From contig VGGT01000100.1 in assembly GCA_016868485.1 (NCBI GenBank), positions 1 through 7,085 of the forward strand: a DNA stretch of 7,085 bases, read 5' to 3'. Every line of letters begins with the position of its first letter. Within the stretch, counting starts at the first letter, position 1. The notes beneath the pieces are model-generated. The model worked only from the letters and a program-made list of their open reading frames with translations. It was not told the origin of the DNA and did no database searches. This document shows positions 6,420-7,085 of this stretch, in pieces. A program made the translations under genes and the position numbers. The stretch is from Bacteroidota bacterium (lineage in GTDB: Bacteria > Bacteroidota > Bacteroidia > UBA7662).

Positions 6420-7085
6420 ATGCCGCAAAACAACCCAAAATTCATCCGGTCTGCGCTCCTTTCAGTCTACAGTAAAAAGGGTCTTGTATCCTTCGCTGAA
6501 GGTCTTCGAAAATTAGATGTTCAACTGATTGCATCCGGTGGTACTTATGCATTTCTCCGAGAAAATGGCCTGGAAGTTACCGCTGTTGAAGAACTGACTT
6601 CGTACGGCGAGATGTTGGGTGGTCGAGTCAAAACCCTGCACCCACACATTTTTGGCGGTATTCTGGCACGTCGGTCGCAAATGGGTGACCTGAACGATCT
6701 CGCATCATTTCAAATACCTTTAATCGATTTGGTGGTGGTGGATCTCTACCCTTTCGAGCAGGCTGTTTTGGAAGGTCGATCGCACGAGGATATCATAGAA
6801 AAAATTGATGTGGGCGGAGTAGCCTTGCTGAGGGCTGCGGCCAAAAATTACGAGGACGTATTGGTTGTTTCATCATCAACCCAGTATACACAAGTGATTG
6901 GCGTGCTGCAAGAAGAGAATGGCAGCACAAAATCTGAGCTGCGCAGGACGTTTGCAACAGCGGCATTCCAAAGAACGATGGCGTATGACCAACACATAGG
7001 CGATTATTTGCTGGGTGATTCGGACGGAAATATGCGGGGTGATTCGGACGGGTTCAATCATCAGAATCTTCTTGCTTCAACACCG
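6420..7085 (+). CDS. purH: Bifunctional purine biosynthesis protein PurH (AICAR transformylase / IMP cyclohydrolase), 3' end cut off by the window
   Basis: PurH carries out the last two steps of de novo IMP synthesis: formylation of AICAR with 10-formyl-THF, then ring closure to IMP. The 222 codons present cover the N-terminal IMP cyclohydrolase (MGS-like) domain. Recognisable motifs are SGGTYAFLRENG (39-50), GGRVKTLHPHIFGGILARR (67-85) with Lys71, DLVVVDLYPF (103-112), and GGVALLRAAAKN (132-143) with Lys142; these lysines match the known cyclohydrolase active-site pair. The transformylase domain, which should start with an RYGENPHQ-like motif, is beyond the right edge. The start MPQNNPKFIRSALLSVYSK fits the family. 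Just after the cyclohydrolase domain the linker contains the duplicated segment GDSDG-NMR-GDSDG. The frame is open to the edge with no sign of damage. Confidence 0.97.
   Translation, partial: MPQNNPKFIRSALLSVYSKKGLVSFAEGLRKLDVQLIASGGTYAFLRENGLEVTAVEELTSYGEMLGGRVKTLHPHIFGGILARRSQMGDLNDLASFQIPLIDLVVVDLYPFEQAVLEGRSHEDIIEKIDVGGVALLRAAAKNYEDVLVVSSSTQYTQVIGVLQEENGSTKSELRRTFATAAFQRTMAYDQHIGDYLLGDSDGNMRGDSDGFNHQNLLASTP
7013..7051 (+). repeat. In-frame 15-bp direct repeat in the purH interdomain linker
   Basis: The bases GGGTGATTCGGACGG occur at 7013-7027 and again, identically, at 7037-7051. The offset of 24 bases is eight codons, so the frame is kept and the protein reads GDSDG-NMR-GDSDG. The position is the variable, probably exposed linker after the cyclohydrolase domain, where length changes are tolerated. 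Perfect identity suggests a recent duplication. Confidence 0.75.

Noticed and set aside
1..7085. Mobile element, CRISPR array, RNA gene or defence island
   Set aside because: No repeat-spacer pattern, transposase, tRNA-like or rRNA-like sequence was seen; all long frames on the coding strands are accounted for by the genes listed.

Overview
The window looks like ordinary chromosomal DNA from a member of the Bacteroidota. Three things point there. HtpG and the thiolase read like Bacteroidota family members. The thiolase and purH are preceded by perfect matches to the TAnnTTTG -7 promoter element of that phylum. The start codons I judged real have no convincing Shine-Dalgarno sequence. I see no tRNA, rRNA, CRISPR array, insertion sequence, phage gene or recognisable defence system.

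Positions 1-3252 are a minus-strand gene train, read right to left: a PcaF/PaaJ-type thiolase (3252-2041), tRNA pseudouridine synthase TruA (2041-1247), and an MdlB/MsbA-like ABC exporter half-transporter that runs off the left edge (1254-1). The thiolase stop and the truA start share one base (TGATG), and truA overlaps the ABC gene by 8 bases. They are therefore probably one operon, although their functions are unrelated.

Positions 3253-3312 are a 60-bp divergent intergenic gap. Downstream of it, on the plus strand, lie an unusual two-component-type protein (3313-4443), the Hsp90 chaperone htpG (4522-6339) and the first 222 codons of purH (6420 to the right edge).

The most notable items are two. 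First, the two-component protein keeps an apparently intact GHKL ATPase domain but has lost the receiver phosphoacceptor Asp (His58) and, by my alignment, the DHp phosphoacceptor His (Thr160). It looks like a pseudo-receiver fused to a pseudo-histidine kinase. Second, the 78-bp gap in front of htpG holds a sigma-54 type -24/-12 promoter with exact GG-N10-GC spacing, just downstream of a small array of GACA/TGTC boxes. This suggests that htpG is under RpoN plus activator control. Minor oddities are promoter elements lying almost on the start codons of the thiolase and purH, and an in-frame 15-bp duplication in the purH linker.
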